Shown here: one piece after another, positions 14,784 through 22,231 of the stretch
Numbering within the stretch: the first letter of the stretch is position 1
Layout: each line of letters opens with the position of its first letter
Assembly (NCBI GenBank): GCA_009619075.1
Contig: WJOY01000013.1
Location: 1-42,602, forward strand
Direction of reading: 5' to 3'
Length of the DNA stretch: 42,602 nucleotides
Origin: Dehalococcoidia bacterium
GTDB lineage: Bacteria; Chloroflexota; Dehalococcoidia; GIF9; AB-539-J10
Made by a program: the position numbers and the translations under genes
The notes under the pieces: model-generated
The model's database searches: none
Told to the model about the DNA's origin: nothing
What the model saw: only the letters and a program-made list of their open reading frames with translations

Positions 14784-15686
14784 ATGGAAGAGATTATTGA
14801 CCGTGCTTTAGCTGAAGACCTCGGCAAAGGCGATGTCACTACTGAAGCCTTAATACCAAATGACCAGCAAGGGAGTGCCTCCATTATAGCAAAGGAACAA
14901 GGCATTTTGGCTGGCATCGAAGTAGCTAAGAAGGTATTTCCCAAAGTAGATCCAGGGCTAAGAATGGACGTTTTGCTTGAAGATGGATTCAGGATTAAGG
15001 CGAGTGATGTAATCGCCAGGGTAGAAGGCAAAGTAGCTAATATTCTAAAAGCAGAGAGGGTGGCTTTAAATTTCCTGCAGAGGCTGAGCGGGATTGCCAC
15101 GGAAACAAATCGCTATGTGGAAGCAGTCGAGGGATTGCCAGTGCAAATTATGGATACCAGAAAGACAACCCCTAGCTTAAGGTCGCTGGAGAAATATGCT
15201 GTCAGGGTTGGTGGCGGTGAAAATCACCGTATGAATCTGGGCGATGGCATACTTATTAAAGATAATCATCTGGCAGCTCTTCGTAGCCGTGGATTAAGCC
15301 TCAAGGAAATTATAGCCAAGGCTCGGCAAAATGCGCCTTTGTCATTGCGAGGCATCCCAAGCCGAAGCAATGTCGAAGCAAGGCAAATTCAAATCGAAGT
15401 GGAGGTCAAGACTGTGCCAGAAGCTCTGGACGCTGCTGAGGCTGGGGCAGATGTCGTTATGCTGGACAATATGAGTCTTGGAGATATGCGTCAGGCAGTT
15501 AAGATGATAGGTGGTCGTGCCTTAATTGAAGCCTCTGGAGGAATTACCCTCGATAGAGTTCGTGCTGTGGCTGAAACTGGCGTTGATTTTATCTCAATTG
15601 GCGCCCTTACCCACTCAGTCAAGGCTTTGGATATTAGCCTGGAGCTTGAGCCATCTTCTTCTCTGGGGCAAGGCCATGGGCCCTAA
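14784..15686 (+). CDS. nadC: Nicotinate-nucleotide pyrophosphorylase (carboxylating) NadC
   Basis: NadC converts quinolinate and PRPP to nicotinate mononucleotide. Family motifs include EDLGKGDVTT (11-20), LNFLQRLSGIAT, MDTRKTTPSLR (123-133), GGENHRMNLGDGILIKDNH (144-162), VMLDNMS and SGGI. The protein is 300 residues with an insertion, LSLRGIPSRSNVEA (about 186-199), encoded by a family A palindrome just before IEVEV. The ATG lies at the edge of a family-B-like sequence and has only a weak ribosome site. Its last 53 bases overlap the convergent cbiO gene. Confidence 0.92.
   Translation: MEEIIDRALAEDLGKGDVTTEALIPNDQQGSASIIAKEQGILAGIEVAKKVFPKVDPGLRMDVLLEDGFRIKASDVIARVEGKVANILKAERVALNFLQRLSGIATETNRYVEAVEGLPVQIMDTRKTTPSLRSLEKYAVRVGGGENHRMNLGDGILIKDNHLAALRSRGLSLKEIIAKARQNAPLSLRGIPSRSNVEARQIQIEVEVKTVPEALDAAEAGADVVMLDNMSLGDMRQAVKMIGGRALIEASGGITLDRVRAVAETGVDFISIGALTHSVKALDISLELEPSSSLGQGHGP
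15341..15380. repeat. Palindromic repeat inserted in frame within nadC
   Basis: GTCATTGCGAGGCATCCCAA followed by GCCGAAGCAATGTCGAAGC is a degenerate family A unit. It keeps the frame and encodes SLRGIPSRSNVEA. Confidence 0.65.
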
Positions 15687-16368
15687 GCAAAGAGATATCA
15701 TTTAAAATCCTCTCAGTGCTGCCATCAGTAACTATTTCTCCTTCATCCAGTACCACAGCCCGCTGGCATAGAGCCTTTACCAGCTCTAAATCGTGAGCAG
15801 CAACGATCTTAGTCATTGGCAATTGTCTCAGCAGCTCAATTAACGCCCACTTGCTCTTCGGGTCGAGGTTGCTGGTGGGTTCATCTAAAATTAAAAGCTC
15901 TGGACTTAGGGAAAGAACAGTAGCAATAGCAATCCTTTTCTTTTCACCAATGCTGAGGTGATGGGGAGAACGCTGCTCATACCCAGTCATCCCTACCCAT
16001 TTCAGGGCTTGTTTCACACGCTGCTTAATTTCTAACTCAGAATAGCCCATGTTTAGTGGGCCAAAGGCAACATCATCAAAGACAGTTAAGGAGAAAAGCT
16101 GGTCCTCGGGGTCCTGAAACACCAGACCGACTTTTCTCCTTATTTCCTTCAGGTTCCTTTCCTCGACAGGTAACCCAAATATCTTTACCATACTATTGCC
16201 ACGAAGGATACCATTAAGGTGAAGTAAAAGTGTTGATTTGCCAGCGCCATTAGGACCAATCACTGCCACATTCTCACCAGGATAAACCGCTAAATTAATA
16301 TTTTGGAGTCCTTGGTGCCCATCGGGATAAAAGAAGGAAAGATTTTTAATCTCTATAACTTTATCCAT
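15634..16368 (-). CDS. cbiO: ECF-type cobalt/nickel transporter ATPase CbiO
   Basis: A 244-residue energising ATPase. Walker A is GPNGAGKST at 38-46, LVFQDPEDQLFSLTVFDDVAFGPLN is the segment typical of CbiO/EcfA, the signature is LSIGEKKR and Walker B is LLILDEPTSN. It is the last gene of the minus-strand metal cluster (CbiM, PDGLE protein, CbiQ, CbiO). The 3' end overlaps nadC by 53 bases tail to tail. Cobalt and nickel ECF systems cannot be separated from this subunit. Confidence 0.92.
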   Translation of the reverse strand: MDKVIEIKNLSFFYPDGHQGLQNINLAVYPGENVAVIGPNGAGKSTLLLHLNGILRGNSMVKIFGLPVEERNLKEIRRKVGLVFQDPEDQLFSLTVFDDVAFGPLNMGYSELEIKQRVKQALKWVGMTGYEQRSPHHLSIGEKKRIAIATVLSLSPELLILDEPTSNLDPKSKWALIELLRQLPMTKIVAAHDLELVKALCQRAVVLDEGEIVTDGSTERILNDISLLRAHGLAPEKKMAQAPG

Positions 16369-16381
16369 AATCCTTTAAAAG

Positions 16382-17146
16382 CTACCAAAAGAGAATACCC
16401 GAGGAGAGAAGAACAAGGCCAAAGGTAACGCCAAAATAAGCATCGATTCTTTTGAAATTTAACTGGTGCAAGCTGCGAACTTCGCCATCAAAGCCCCTAG
16501 CTAACATGGCAGCATAAACCCTTTCGCCTCTCTCATAGCTCCGAATAAACAGAGTGCCAAGCATATTGCCGAGAGTCCTTAACTGACGAAGCCTGCCACC
16601 ACCAAAGTTGCGACTATCCCGCGCCCGCCGCATCCGCATCACCTCATCTACCAGAACGAAAATATAACGATACATAAAAGAAAGTATCAGTATTATTACC
16701 TTGGGTATGCCTAACTGCTTCAAGCCCCTTAGCAAGTCAGCAAACTTTGTTGTCGCAGAAAGTAAAATCAAACTTAAAATACAGAGCCAAGCTTTAATCA
16801 CTACATTTGCTAGAACAAGCAAACCATCGTAAGTCACTGAGACCTGCCACAGCCAGATGTTGTAGCTGCCAGCTACTTCGCCAGGCTTAAAAAATGGGAT
16901 AAAGATGGCAATCAGCAAAACAAAAGGAAAAATTAGCAAAGACCTCTTCAGGACATAAAGGGGCGGTAACCTGGAGATAATGAGTAAAGTAGCAATAAGG
17001 CCGAAGTAAAAGGCAAAAGCTTGACAATTTCTAATTGGTGTTAATACCATGACGAAAGCTAGGCTAGCAATAAACTTGGTTCGTGGGTCAAGCCTATGGA
17101 TTAGACTATCTAAGTCGCTATACTGGTCAATAAAACTATGCTTCAC
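16382..17146 (-). CDS. cbiQ: ECF-type cobalt/nickel transporter transmembrane protein CbiQ
   Basis: A 254-residue membrane subunit (EcfT family) with about five hydrophobic helices and the two characteristic coupling motifs in the cytoplasmic region: ADLLRGLKQLGIPK and MRRARDSRNFGG / ERGERVYAAMLARGFDG. The start is GTG at 17146, overlapping the preceding PDGLE gene by 11 bases, which indicates translational coupling. It links CbiM to the CbiO ATPase. Confidence 0.9.
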   Translation of the reverse strand: MKHSFIDQYSDLDSLIHRLDPRTKFIASLAFVMVLTPIRNCQAFAFYFGLIATLLIISRLPPLYVLKRSLLIFPFVLLIAIFIPFFKPGEVAGSYNIWLWQVSVTYDGLLVLANVVIKAWLCILSLILLSATTKFADLLRGLKQLGIPKVIILILSFMYRYIFVLVDEVMRMRRARDSRNFGGGRLRQLRTLGNMLGTLFIRSYERGERVYAAMLARGFDGEVRSLHQLNFKRIDAYFGVTFGLVLLSSGILFW

Positions 17147-17420
17147 CTTTCGTCCTTAATAACTTAGCTAGTCCATAACCAATGCTGAAGAGTATAAGTG
17201 TACCGATTATGCCAGCCAGAATTGTTGCTATAGCTTCGCTCCTTATTCCTGGCATCACATAGTCAGGGATGACCTCAAAAACAGCTTCACGGGCTGTTTC
17301 CATAAATCCCTTGTCCTCAGCTACCCTCTCCAGTCCATCAGGAGAGGAAGAAGCCAAAGGAGATAATAAAGCCAAAACCAAGGCAAAAATCAAAGCACCA
17401 TGCCACCACCTAAATCTCAT
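17136..17420 (-). CDS. PDGLE-domain small membrane subunit of the cobalt/nickel transporter
   Basis: A 94-residue protein with an N-terminal membrane helix (about 7-24), the sequence SSPDGLERVAEDKGF (the PDGLE signature) in the external part, and a second helix (about 64-84). In cobalt/nickel ECF systems this domain takes the place of CbiN or NikN and assists metal loading onto CbiM. It lies between cbiM and cbiQ. Confidence 0.88.
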   Translation of the reverse strand: MRFRWWHGALIFALVLALLSPLASSSPDGLERVAEDKGFMETAREAVFEVIPDYVMPGIRSEAIATILAGIIGTLILFSIGYGLAKLLRTKGEA

Positions 17421-17432
17421 GTGTTCCTCCTT

Positions 17433-18071
17433 TTAAGCCTTCTGTATTTCCAGTAGGTCAGCTCTGGTAGCCATGATAAAACTGAGCACCGCGGCAGTTA
17501 TCGCGCCTTCACCAATACCAATAAGGGCATGAACACCTGCCATTGCCGGCAAAGCTACCCCTAGTGGTACTATGCCTGAAATAGCTAGCTCAAAGGCACA
17601 GGCAATAGATGCTATCACCACTGATAACCACGCAGCCAAGCCTCCACTACCTAGTATCCTCTTTCTATGCCCGCCGAAAAGCGAAGCATCACCTCGATGA
17701 ACATAATAACCAATAAAGCTAGCAACAATTCCCATGTTAAAGATATTAGCCCCTAAGGCAAAAAGCCCCCCATCTTGAAAAATCAGGCATTGAACCACCA
17801 GCACACAAGTCATTATTAGCACCCCTGCCCAAGGGCCTAGAAGGATAGCGGCTAAAGCAGCCCCAATAAAATGTCCCGATGTGCCTCCTGCTATGGGGAA
17901 ATTAAGCATCTGAGCAGCAAAGATGAAGGCAGCTAATACACCCATGAGTGGGATTTGCTTCTCCCCCATCTTTTTATTTGTCGCCTTGGCAGCGTGGGCT
18001 ACACAACCGGCAGCTACGACACAGCCAACTGTAGCTACTGGCGCGCTAATAAAACCATCAGGTATATGCAT
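17433..18071 (-). CDS. cbiM: Cobalt/nickel transport substrate-specificity protein CbiM/NikM
   Basis: A 212-residue membrane S-component. The mature N-terminus MHIPDGFIS is the known metal-site signature (His2 coordinates the metal in characterised members). NFPIAGGTSGHFIGAALAA and GGLFALGANIFNMG are further family motifs. AAGGGAGG precedes the ATG. The gene lies 102 bases after the methyltransferase gene in the same orientation, with a family A repeat in the gap; no cobalamin riboswitch was recognised there. The linked CooT gene makes nickel a plausible cargo. Confidence 0.9.
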   Translation of the reverse strand: MHIPDGFISAPVATVGCVVAAGCVAHAAKATNKKMGEKQIPLMGVLAAFIFAAQMLNFPIAGGTSGHFIGAALAAILLGPWAGVLIMTCVLVVQCLIFQDGGLFALGANIFNMGIVASFIGYYVHRGDASLFGGHRKRILGSGGLAAWLSVVIASIACAFELAISGIVPLGVALPAMAGVHALIGIGEGAITAAVLSFIMATRADLLEIQKA

Positions 18072-18118
18072 CTAAAACCTCCCTTAAATCATATTTTGTA
18101 AGCGTTCAGCCGCTCATA

Positions 18119-18184
18119 TGTCACCCTGAGCGAAGCGAAGGGCCTCCGAGATTCTTCGGTCGTTACGCTCCCTCAGAATGACAC
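18119..18184. repeat. Dispersed palindromic repeat family A between methyltransferase and cbiM
   Basis: A clean copy: GTCACCCTGAGCGAAGCGAA, GGGCCTCCGAGATTCTTCGG, TCGTTACGCTCCCTCAGAAT, GACAC. The stop codon of the methyltransferase gene (18173-18175) lies inside it. Confidence 0.85.
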
Positions 18185-18814
18185 TGGGGGTGACCGGTTA
18201 CGCCAATTTGGTGGACTTCGGACTACTTTCTTAGCGATGACTAAATATCGTTTTGGGCTTTCCTCAAGGTAGGTTATTGTCAAGCCAGTGTGCTTCATTA
18301 GCTCACTTAGCTCAAATTCATCGGGTAAAAGGTCATTGGCAACTACGCTACCAATGGATTGGTGCAGTTGATTGATAGCATCTCGGCTGGCAGTATGACA
18401 GATGACTAACTGGCCATTGCTTTTAAGCACTCTGGCTATCTCCTTTAGCGCTTTAGCTTTGTTGTTGAAATGAGGGAAAACGCTATTGCATATAGCTAAA
18501 TCAATGTAGTTATGCAGCAATGGGATAGCTGCAGCATCTGCTTGAACAAAATCCACAATGGACTGGAATCCCTTGGCTTTAGCCTCATGTAACATCTTTG
18601 CCGAGAGATCTAAGGCTATAATTCTTCCTTCGCCTCCTACTGCCTCAATTAGAAAAGGCAATAGAATGCCTGTGCCACTGCCAATGTCAAGTACATGACT
18701 CCCAAGTTTGATATCTAGCTCCTCGATAATATTGCTGAGGCATTCCAGCCTCTCCGGAGTAACCTCCCTATCCCAATTCGGAACTAACTGGTCAAAGTAA
18801 TCTTGAAGCTGCAT
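18173..18814 (-). CDS. Class I SAM-dependent methyltransferase of the metal cluster
   Basis: A 213-residue Rossmann-fold methyltransferase. Motif I is VLDIGSGTGI (41-50), an acidic residue ends strand 2 (ALDLSAKML), and QADAAAIPL and NSVFPHFNNKAKALKEIARVL follow. The segment ICHTASRDAINQLHQSIG and VANDLLPDE is distinctive of a subfamily I remember near metal transporters, function unknown. The start is taken as ATG 18814, two bases after the permease stop; an ATG at 18844 would overlap it. The C-terminal 12 or so residues (PPNWRNRSPPVSF) run into a family A repeat that supplies the stop. The substrate cannot be read. Confidence 0.8.
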   Translation of the reverse strand: MQLQDYFDQLVPNWDREVTPERLECLSNIIEELDIKLGSHVLDIGSGTGILLPFLIEAVGGEGRIIALDLSAKMLHEAKAKGFQSIVDFVQADAAAIPLLHNYIDLAICNSVFPHFNNKAKALKEIARVLKSNGQLVICHTASRDAINQLHQSIGSVVANDLLPDEFELSELMKHTGLTITYLEESPKRYLVIAKKVVRSPPNWRNRSPPVSF

Positions 18815-18816
18815 AG

Positions 18817-19656
18817 CTAACCTGTTAATTGAGCCTGTTGCCATCTTTTCAGCTTCCTCTTAGGAGAGAATGCTGTTGCCAGACCAAAGATGATAGACGA
18901 AGTGATTACAATGGAGGCGCCCGAGGGGAGATCCAGAAAATAGGAGGTAGCCAGTCCAGTCCAGCAAGAGATAATGCCGAAAACCGAGGCGATAAGAAGC
19001 ATGCGCTTTAAACTGTAAGTAAGTTGATAAGCAGCGGCGGCAGGATTAAGAATCAGACTATAGATGAGCAAGCCACCGATGCTTCGCAGTGAAGCAGTGA
19101 TGGTCACCCCGGTGGAAAATAGTATGCCATAGAAAATAAGCGTTGCCGGGATGCCCACGGCTAAGGCTACCTGACGATGGCAAATCACCGCCTGAATCTC
19201 TTTGTAGAAGGCAACCGCCAATCCAGCTATTATAGCTGTCACTAGGGCAAGGAAAATTAAATTTCCTCGGCTGACAGTCAGTATACTGCCCCAGAATAAG
19301 TTTAAGGCTTCGGTTCTGGAGCCAGGTATCATGCCCATGAAAAGGAATGCCAGTCCCAGCATTAAAGAGAAAACAATGCCAATTGAAGTATCAGGGTTAA
19401 GTTCTCCGCGGTCAGCCATAGGTCCAATGATGCCCGCTGAAACTAGGCTAAAAAGCAAAGCTCCAACGAGAGGATTAAATCCCAGCCAGACACCGAGGAG
19501 GGCACCAGCAAAGGCAGCATGGGCAATGCATACCCCGATAAAAGAGAGGTGCATGGTAACTACAAAGACACCCACTATCGAGCAGGTTATGCCACCGCAC
19601 AATCCAGCAAGGATGGCATTTTGCATAAATTGGTACTGTAGAATAGAAAAATCCAT
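18817..19656 (-). CDS. Metal ABC transporter permease (ABC-3 family, ZnuB/MntB-like)
   Basis: A 279-residue membrane permease with about eight helices of the ABC-3 family that imports zinc, manganese, iron or related metals. Typical segments are MHLSFIGVCIAHAAFAGALLG, DTSIGIVFSLMLGLAF and LRSIGGLLIYSLILNPAAAA. It starts five bases after the ATPase stop codon. Metal identity cannot be assigned from the permease. It is followed immediately by the methyltransferase. Confidence 0.88.
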   Translation of the reverse strand: MDFSILQYQFMQNAILAGLCGGITCSIVGVFVVTMHLSFIGVCIAHAAFAGALLGVWLGFNPLVGALLFSLVSAGIIGPMADRGELNPDTSIGIVFSLMLGLAFLFMGMIPGSRTEALNLFWGSILTVSRGNLIFLALVTAIIAGLAVAFYKEIQAVICHRQVALAVGIPATLIFYGILFSTGVTITASLRSIGGLLIYSLILNPAAAAYQLTYSLKRMLLIASVFGIISCWTGLATSYFLDLPSGASIVITSSIIFGLATAFSPKRKLKRWQQAQLTG

Positions 19657-19661
19657 GTTAT

Positions 19662-20429
19662 TCAGAAAGCAATCTCAGCTTTAGCCGGTATTGAAATAGG
19701 AGCCCCATAAAGTTGGCTTAGTATCTCTTCTTTAAGCATTGACCCCGGGCTACCTTGTTGCCATATTTTGCCTTCTTTCATCAGAATCAGCCGCTGGCAA
19801 ATGGAAGGCAGCGTTCTAAGGTCGTGGGTGACAAATAGAGTAGTCATATGGTATTCCCTATGAATAAGCTGTATCAGGCTCAAGATTTCTCGTTGGGCTT
19901 GTGGGTCTATCGAAGCTGTGGGCTCATCAAGGAGAAAGATTTCGGGCTGTTGAACTAAGGCTCGGGCAATAGCCGCCCTTTGGTATTCGCCTCCTGAGAG
20001 ATGTCCTATGGGGCGTTGGGCTAGCCCAGCTACGCCAACCATATCCAATACTCTATCTACATCCTCCCATTGAGCCTGTGTCGGGCGATGTAATAGACCC
20101 AGGCGGCCATAGCGGCCTACCATCACCGTCTCCCTAACATTGATGGGCAAGCGTGGGTCAATATTCTCAACTTGAGCCACATAACCTATGCGCTTTCTCA
20201 ACTTGATGCCACTTCTTTCATTAACAGGCAATCCTAATACCAAGGCTTGACCTTGAACCAGTTTGCCCAAGCCATTGATAACGGTAAGCAAGGTAGTTTT
20301 GCCGGCACCATTGGGCCCAATGATGCCGATGAATTCCCCTTTTCGTACCTTCAAAGACACCCCTTGTAGAGCTACATCCTCCCGATAGGAAACCACGGCA
20401 TCCTTAATACTGATGACCATGTTATCCAT
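19662..20429 (-). CDS. Metal ABC transporter ATPase (ZnuC-like)
   Basis: A 255-residue ATPase with Walker A GPNGAGKTT at 38-46, Q-loop YVAQVENIDPRLPINV, signature HLSGGEYQR and Walker B IFLLDEPTASID; DPRLPINVRETVMVGRYGR is typical of ABC-3 partner ATPases. It overlaps the end of the binding-protein gene by eight bases (ATG inside the last codons), so translation is coupled. It energises the permease encoded next. Confidence 0.9.
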   Translation of the reverse strand: MDNMVISIKDAVVSYREDVALQGVSLKVRKGEFIGIIGPNGAGKTTLLTVINGLGKLVQGQALVLGLPVNERSGIKLRKRIGYVAQVENIDPRLPINVRETVMVGRYGRLGLLHRPTQAQWEDVDRVLDMVGVAGLAQRPIGHLSGGEYQRAAIARALVQQPEIFLLDEPTASIDPQAQREILSLIQLIHREYHMTTLFVTHDLRTLPSICQRLILMKEGKIWQQGSPGSMLKEEILSQLYGAPISIPAKAEIAF

Positions 20430-21279
20430 GTTGCTGCCTCCACTGAGCTAAAGCTTCGAGAATCAAATCAACATTCTTATCTATCGCCTTCTCCCAAGTT
20501 TCAGTTCCCTCAAAGCCACCAGGAAAGTTGGATATAGTTACCTGTATAGCTCCGATGTCCTGTACCACAGCTTCGCTTGTCGCTGTTCCGCCACTTTGCA
20601 AGTTATCAATGACTAGGGCAACACCGGCTTGTCTGGCCTGATTTATCAGTTTTTCCACTTCCACCACACTTAACTCTTCAGGACGGCCATAAGTAGCTAT
20701 TACGTCAAAGCCAGCCCAGCTTATGAATTCTGCTTGATAATCGGAGCAGATCACTTTCGCTTGGCTCACCTTCCCCTCTTGTAATCTATTCTTTACCTCC
20801 TGACCCTGGGCCAAAATAGCTTGTGTTCTCTCCTCAGCTCTCCTTTGATAATATTCTGAATTTGCTAAATCTATTTCACTCAGAGCTTGAGCAATTTTAT
20901 CTATAGCTTCACTTTGGACTTCAGGCACCATCGGGGCGTCTGGAACATCTATGACTTTGACAATGAGCTCAGGATTGTCAGCAGCCTCAATAAACCCGGT
21001 TATATTTGCCTTATCCTGCTGCCAGTTATGGATGATAAAGGCTTTACTATTAGCTAGTGTCTCAACATCGCTTGGTTTCACGTCATAATGTCCAGGACAC
21101 ATCCCTGGAGGTATAAGATTATGTATTTCCAGTTTGTCACCAGCAATATCCTGTGCAATTCCAGCTATAAGTGAGCTTCCTGCCACGATGTCAGCCGATG
21201 GACGGGAACAGGATAAGGATGCAAGCAAAGCTACGAGAAGATGTGCTGCCAGGACGATTAGTAGAAATTTTCTTTTCAT
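20422..21279 (-). CDS. Metal ABC transporter substrate-binding lipoprotein (cluster A-I, ZnuA-like, divergent)
   Basis: A 285-residue binding protein; the ATG at 21279 has AAAGGAGGG upstream, and an upstream extension in the frame is not supported. The signal segment ends at ASLSC (Cys24), a slightly unusual lipobox. GMCPGHYDVKPSD (His64) and IIHNW (His84) match the first two metal-site regions of ZnuA-like proteins. The third-site histidine usually found in the C-terminal lobe is not evident: VIATYGRPEELS lies in its place. There is no histidine-rich loop. It follows cooT and overlaps the ATPase gene. Metal identity is uncertain; nickel is suggested only by context. Confidence 0.85.
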   Translation of the reverse strand: MKRKFLLIVLAAHLLVALLASLSCSRPSADIVAGSSLIAGIAQDIAGDKLEIHNLIPPGMCPGHYDVKPSDVETLANSKAFIIHNWQQDKANITGFIEAADNPELIVKVIDVPDAPMVPEVQSEAIDKIAQALSEIDLANSEYYQRRAEERTQAILAQGQEVKNRLQEGKVSQAKVICSDYQAEFISWAGFDVIATYGRPEELSVVEVEKLINQARQAGVALVIDNLQSGGTATSEAVVQDIGAIQVTISNFPGGFEGTETWEKAIDKNVDLILEALAQWRQQHG

Positions 21280-21338
21280 AGTCCCTCCTTTCAATATTCC
21301 ATGCAACTGCAATAAGATGCAACAACAGAGCAAAAAAA

Positions 21339-21524
21339 TTAATCCTTTTCCAGTTGCACTCTAGACTTTACGAAATCTACCTGGCGTACCCTACCCTGGA
21401 GAATCCTTCTTTCCCCGAAAAGGGTCTCTACTTCTACTTGCTCACCCTCAATTATCATGTAGGCAATATCCTCCAGAATTGGCTTGTCGCCTTCCGTAGT
21501 TTCATAAACTTTAGCCAGACACAT
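21339..21524 (-). CDS. cooT: CooT-family nickel-binding protein
   Basis: A 61-residue protein beginning MCLAKVY, with ILEDIAYMIIEGEQVEVETLFGE and GRVRQVDFVKSRVQLE, the whole length of the CooT family. In Rhodospirillum rubrum, CooT binds nickel through Cys2 and assists carbon monoxide dehydrogenase maturation. Cys2 is present. AAGGAGAAGG precedes the ATG. It sits between a small helical gene and the metal ABC transporter genes, downstream of a Fur-family regulator, supporting a nickel role for the cluster. Confidence 0.85.
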   Translation of the reverse strand: MCLAKVYETTEGDKPILEDIAYMIIEGEQVEVETLFGERRILQGRVRQVDFVKSRVQLEKD

Positions 21525-21525
21525 C

Positions 21526-21744
21526 TTAATCCTTCTCCTTGCTCTTTGTTAACGCTTGCCGTGCTTTCATTAGATCATTGCTAGCCGCAGCCATCCTTGT
21601 GGCTGCTTCGTGTAGCTGTTGTGCCACCTTAGCGGATAAAGAAGCCGCCTTTTGAGCCCAATCGCAGAACTCCTTCTCATGCTCACGGTTATGCTCAATC
21701 CAGTAATCAAGCAAAATATGCAGTTTTTCTTGAACGTCACTCAT
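21526..21744 (-). CDS. Small helical protein of the metal cluster, uncharacterised
   Basis: A 72-residue, probably all-helical soluble protein: MSDVQEKLHILLDYWIEHNR, HEKEFCDWAQKAASLSAKV, QQLHEAATRMAAASNDLM. It contains His9, His18, His22 and Cys27, which could bind metal. I recall similar proteins, possibly DUF8180, beside cooT or nickel genes but cannot confirm this. The start is the ATG at 21744, two bases after the fur stop (TAGCTATG); a GTG at 21777 would overlap fur by 31 bases. It is one base from the cooT start region. Confidence 0.7.
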   Translation of the reverse strand: MSDVQEKLHILLDYWIEHNREHEKEFCDWAQKAASLSAKVAQQLHEAATRMAAASNDLMKARQALTKSKEKD

Positions 21745-21746
21745 AG

Positions 21747-22175
21747 CTAATAAGATTGCCCACCTTTCCGGCGACACTCACTGCACTCTCCTGGAATAGC
21801 TAAATGCCTCAAATCAGCTTCAAACCCGTAATCGTGAAGCAAGGTATCTTTTAGCGGATATAATGCAGATTCGTCTAAATCCGTTATCTTGCCACACCTG
21901 TAGCAAACCAGATGATGGTGATGACCCTTCTCAGCGACATGATAGCGAACACGTCCATCGCCAAAATCGGTTTCAGTAACTAAGTTCAGCTCCTTTAGTA
22001 ACTCCAAGGTGCGATAGACAGTGGAAATGTTGCTATAAGGGTAACGACTATGTAGCTGCTCATAGATCTCTTCAGCGCTAATATGGCCATCAGCTCTATG
22101 GAGGGCTTCGATGACCAGCATGCGCTGCGGAGTTAAACGAAACCCCTTTTCTTGAAGGACTTTGTGACAGCTCAT
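21747..22175 (-). CDS. Fur-family metal-responsive transcriptional regulator
   Basis: A 142-residue winged-helix repressor. The DNA-binding helix region is NISTVYRTLELL (49-60); HHHHLVC at 85-91 gives the regulatory metal-site histidines, and Cys91/Cys94 with Cys131/Cys134 form the structural zinc site. Members include Fur, Zur, PerR and Nur, sensing iron, zinc, peroxide or nickel; the sequence does not tell which. It is the first gene of the cluster with cooT and metal importers, which it presumably controls. A near-consensus promoter ends only about a dozen bases before the ATG, so the mRNA may be almost leaderless. Confidence 0.9.
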   Translation of the reverse strand: MSCHKVLQEKGFRLTPQRMLVIEALHRADGHISAEEIYEQLHSRYPYSNISTVYRTLELLKELNLVTETDFGDGRVRYHVAEKGHHHHLVCYRCGKITDLDESALYPLKDTLLHDYGFEADLRHLAIPGECSECRRKGGQSY

Positions 22176-22186
22176 TCCAAGGTAAG

Positions 22187-22215
22187 ATTATAACAGGACA
22201 GGGAAATTATTGCAA
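22187..22215 (-). promoter_or_regulatory. Predicted promoter of the fur-cooT metal cluster
   Basis: On the minus strand TTGCAA (22210-22215) and TATAAT (22187-22192) are 17 bases apart. The expected transcription start, near 22180, is about five bases before the fur ATG, with no room for a ribosome site. Confidence 0.65.
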
Positions 22216-22231
22216 CAGGTCGCTAATGCAA

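Noticed and set aside
18072-18172. Cobalamin riboswitch upstream of cbiM
   Set aside because: The gap is only about 100 bases, mostly a family A repeat, with no B12-box sequence recognised.
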